Shown here: positions 62,042 through 64,000 of the stretch, piece by piece
How positions within the stretch are numbered: position 1 is the stretch's first letter
Layout: each line of letters starts with the position of its first letter
Assembly (NCBI GenBank): GCA_964551875.1
Contig: CAZKEV010000007.1
Location: 1-64,000 of the forward strand
Reading direction: 5' to 3'
DNA: 64,000 bases
Source of the DNA: JACTUA01 sp964551875
Lineage (GTDB): Archaea > Halobacteriota > Methanomicrobia > Methanomicrobiales > JACTUA01
Notes under the pieces: model-generated
The model's database searches: none
The model's input: only the letters and a program-made list of their open reading frames with translations
What the model was told of the DNA's origin: nothing
Position numbers and translations under genes: made by a program

Positions 62042-62398
62042 ATGGACGATAAGACGGCGGTGAAGGAGTACCAGTTCGGTGAGCGGGCCAAATCTGAGCT
62101 GATCCTCGTCTCCCAGCTCCTGATGGTCCTCGCCGAGCTGAAGGAGAAGGAGCTCGCCGGGGGGAAGCGGATCCTCCTCACCCTCATGGAGGGGATCCGG
62201 AGTGAGCTCGAGTTTGCCCACCATGGCACCGGGTCCGGGGAGTTCCGGAAGGCGATCAACCACCTGAACGAGGCCATCAGCCTCGTGGAGAGCGACCAGC
62301 CCGGCCCCGCCACCCTCAGGGTCGCCGATGCCATCTCCGACGCAACCACAGCGGCCCAGCAGGCCTGGCAGGTACTCTCCGCCCATGGACTCCTCTAG
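62042..62398 (+). CDS. Small helical protein of unknown function
   Basis: The 118-residue protein is predicted to be all alpha-helical: ELILVSQLLMVLAELKEKELAGGKRILLTLMEGIRSELEFAHH and FRKAINHLNEAISLVES. ATG 62042 fits a leaderless start 27 bases after the TTTTTATAG box. It overlaps the nitroreductase gene by 14 bases. No family recognised. Confidence 0.75.
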   Translation: MDDKTAVKEYQFGERAKSELILVSQLLMVLAELKEKELAGGKRILLTLMEGIRSELEFAHHGTGSGEFRKAINHLNEAISLVESDQPGPATLRVADAISDATTAAQQAWQVLSAHGLL

Positions 62399-62912
62399 GT
62401 TCCTCGCCTTTCTCTCGTCAAGGGCCTCGGTGCGGGACTTCCCCCCGTCACCCCTGGAGGAGTCCGAGATCGACGCAATTCTCAGCTCCGCCCGGACCGC
62501 GCCCTCCGCAGGGAACCGGGAGGCATGGGACGTGGTGGTGGTGACCGACGGAGAAGTCCGGGAAGCCCTCGCTGAAGCGGCCCTCTCCCAGCCCCACATA
62601 AAGGATGCCCCCTGCGTCCTCGTCATCTGCGCAAACTACATCCGGTCCATGTCGCGCTACGGCGAGCGGGGCATCCTCTATGCAATCCAGGACGCAACCA
62701 TCGCATGCACCTACATGATGCTCGCAACCCATGCCGGGGGCCTCCAGAGCTGCTGGACGGGGGCATTCGACGAGGAAGAGGTGAAGAGGATCCTGGACCT
62801 CCCCGGACATCTCCGCCCCGTTGTCATGCTCGCCGTGGGGAGGGGGAAGATCCCGGCAGAGCGGACCGGGCGGATGGAGATCTCTGAACACGTCCATAAG
62901 GACCGTTGGTGA
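62385..62912 (+). CDS. Nitroreductase-family FMN protein
   Basis: The 175-residue protein shows the nitroreductase FMN-binding pattern: SSRASVRDFPPSPLEESEIDAILSSARTAPSAGNREAWDVVVV near the start, IQDATIACTYMMLATHAGGLQSCWTGAF near residue 100, and a late LRPVVMLAVGRGK. Substrate and electron donor are unknown. It is shorter than many members. The start overlaps the preceding gene. Confidence 0.88.
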   Translation: MDSSRFLAFLSSRASVRDFPPSPLEESEIDAILSSARTAPSAGNREAWDVVVVTDGEVREALAEAALSQPHIKDAPCVLVICANYIRSMSRYGERGILYAIQDATIACTYMMLATHAGGLQSCWTGAFDEEEVKRILDLPGHLRPVVMLAVGRGKIPAERTGRMEISEHVHKDRW

Positions 62913-62927
62913 AAGGAGGGAGGGAGA

Positions 62928-63266
62928 ATGCCAGACTACGTCGTGACCCTGGAATCAGCATGGATTGTGAAGGACGCAAAGTCCCTTGACGATGCGCTCG
63001 GGATCGCCATCGCCGAGGCAGGGAAGCGCCTCAACCCGACGGCGAAGTTTGTCGAGATCGAGGCAGGCATCCTCCCCTGCCCCTTCTGCAGGAAGGATCT
63101 CTCATCCACCCTCGTTGTGGCAGGGACTGCCCTCGTGGGCCTCCTCCTCCAGATGAAAGTCTTTCGGGCCGAGTCAGAAGAGCATGCGGTGCGGATCGCG
63201 AAGTCGGTCATCGGGAAGGCGCTCCGGGACATCCCCCTCTCCGTCCTCGAGGTAAGGCATCTGTGA
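62928..63266 (+). CDS. UPF0212 (DUF555) family protein
   Basis: The 112-residue protein matches UPF0212: DYVVTLESAWIVKDAKSLDDALGIAIAEAGKRLNP, a zinc-like CPFC near residue 51, and TALVGLLLQMKVFRAESEEHAVRIAKSVIGKALRDIPL. The family is restricted to archaea and its function is unknown. GGAGGGAG precedes the start. It overlaps the kinase gene by four bases. Confidence 0.9.
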   Translation: MPDYVVTLESAWIVKDAKSLDDALGIAIAEAGKRLNPTAKFVEIEAGILPCPFCRKDLSSTLVVAGTALVGLLLQMKVFRAESEEHAVRIAKSVIGKALRDIPLSVLEVRHL

Positions 63267-64000
63267 TCCACGTCGTCGGCCATACGGCCATCGACCATAT
63301 CCTCCGGGTCCCCCGGTTCCCGGACCGGAACGGCTCCACGTACGTGAGCGGCCACCAGATCTTCTTCGGCGGAGGGGCCGCGAACACCGCCGCAGGGATC
63401 GCCCGGCTGGGCGTGCCCGTGACCCTCGTCTCCGCTGTTGGCGGCGAGTTCGCGGGCAGCGACTACGAACGGTGGCTGAAGGGACTGGGCGTTGCGACCC
63501 GGTTCTTTGTGGTGCCGGAGAAGCGGACCCCGACCGCCTTTGTCTTCACCGATGATCCCGGCGACCAGATCACCTACTTCGAATGGGGCGCCTCCGGGAC
63601 CTTTTCCTCGAGGGAGGCCCCTGCCCTCGACTTCGTCCACCTGGCAACGGCCGATCCCGACTTCAATGTCCGGGTTGCCGAGAAGAGCCGGTTTGCCTCC
63701 TTTGACCCGGGCCAGGACGTCATCTGGTACACGGCAGCCCAGCTCAGGCGCATCCTTGCACGGATCGGGATCCTCTTTGCGAACCGGCACGAGATGGCCC
63801 ACCTTTCACGGATCCTGAACCGGACAAAGGAGGCGATCCTTGAACAGGTGCCCGTGGTGGTTGTGACCATGGATGCAGAGGGGAGCGTGCTCTTCTTTGA
63901 GGGGAGGGAGCACCGGATCCCGATCGTCCCCGTGGTGGTGGTGGACCCTACCGGTGCAGGCGACGCGTACCGGGCCGGGTTCCTCGCAGCCTACCACCGG
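63263..64000 (+). CDS. PfkB-family carbohydrate or nucleoside kinase, N-terminal part
   Basis: The reading frame runs from a GTG at 63263 to the end of the window (246 codons) without a stop, so the C-terminus lies outside. It shows VGHTAIDHILRVPRFPDRNGS at the start, IFFGGGAANTAAGIARLG near residue 33, GGEFAGSDYERWLKGLGV near residue 55, and the catalytic VDPTGAGDAYRAGF near residue 228 with the base Asp. These are PfkB motifs. The substrate (a sugar, adenosine or other nucleoside) is not determined. The GTG overlaps the UPF0212 stop, which supports this start. Confidence 0.88.
   Translation, partial: MIHVVGHTAIDHILRVPRFPDRNGSTYVSGHQIFFGGGAANTAAGIARLGVPVTLVSAVGGEFAGSDYERWLKGLGVATRFFVVPEKRTPTAFVFTDDPGDQITYFEWGASGTFSSREAPALDFVHLATADPDFNVRVAEKSRFASFDPGQDVIWYTAAQLRRILARIGILFANRHEMAHLSRILNRTKEAILEQVPVVVVTMDAEGSVLFFEGREHRIPIVPVVVVDPTGAGDAYRAGFLAAYHR

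Noticed and set aside
1..64000. Insertion sequence, prophage or integrase
   Set aside because: No transposase, integrase or phage structural gene was recognised on either strand.

Overview
This window is high-GC archaeal DNA from a hydrogenotrophic methanogen, most likely of the order Methanomicrobiales (Methanolinea/Methanoregula-like; the genus is inference). The evidence is Mtd and Mer of the H4MPT C1 pathway, the methanogenesis-marker proteins Mmp2 and MtxX, an archaeal histone, Cbf5, Nop5, fibrillarin, RfcL, GatD/GatE, L10e, archaemetzincin, DacZ, and an S-layer protein with a PGF-CTERM-type end. Many starts are leaderless, placed about 25 nt after a TATA box. Many operon genes overlap by ATGA, GTGA or similar.

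Layout. 1-3 kb: C1 genes mtd (partial) and mer around a GalT-like gene. 3.2-22.3 kb: a cell-surface and cytoskeleton region. It holds a divergent FtsZ/CetZ-like protein with a long tail, three paralogous giant VWA/Ig-like secreted proteins (A, B, C) each behind an AT-rich upstream island, and the S-layer protein. It is interrupted by nrpR-dcd, an intron-containing tRNA-Arg and AMP phosphorylase. 22.6-32.2 kb: thyA, tRNA-Gln, a broken DUF1614 gene, the C/D-box RNP pair flpA-nop5, a TctA-like permease, hemD-cbf5, tRNA-Ser, an orphan DNA methyltransferase, iorAB and tRNA-Ile. 32.2-41.9 kb: small conserved or hypothetical genes, nadX-nadC, amzA, rfcL and mmp2-mtxX. 42.1-52.7 kb: histone, then a long minus-strand run of fumA-fumB-korDABC-sucC-sucD-dacZ followed by metK(mat)-hisG-hisA-hisB. 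This encodes the fumarate hydratase and succinyl-CoA to 2-oxoglutarate steps of the incomplete reductive TCA pathway, with a c-di-AMP synthase at the end of the run. 52.8-64 kb: L10e with an unusual tail, a NitT/TauT-type ABC transporter whose binding protein looks circularly permuted, an HTH regulator, argH-gatD-gatE, small conserved genes and a partial PfkB-family kinase.

The most notable signals are: (1) a G8 tract that separates a leaderless TTG start from a perfect signal peptide in giant surface protein A, so that one base fewer restores the frame (phase variation, frameshifting or sequence error); (2) a domain-swapped order in the ABC substrate-binding lipoprotein; (3) a REP/BIME-like family of GC-rich palindromes in direct and inverted pairs at two intergenic sites; (4) a tubulin-superfamily protein with degenerate GTPase loops beside the surface cluster; (5) a 58-bp tandem hairpin repeat that also codes a protein tail; (6) a broken DUF1614 gene. 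No CRISPR array, insertion sequence or prophage was seen.
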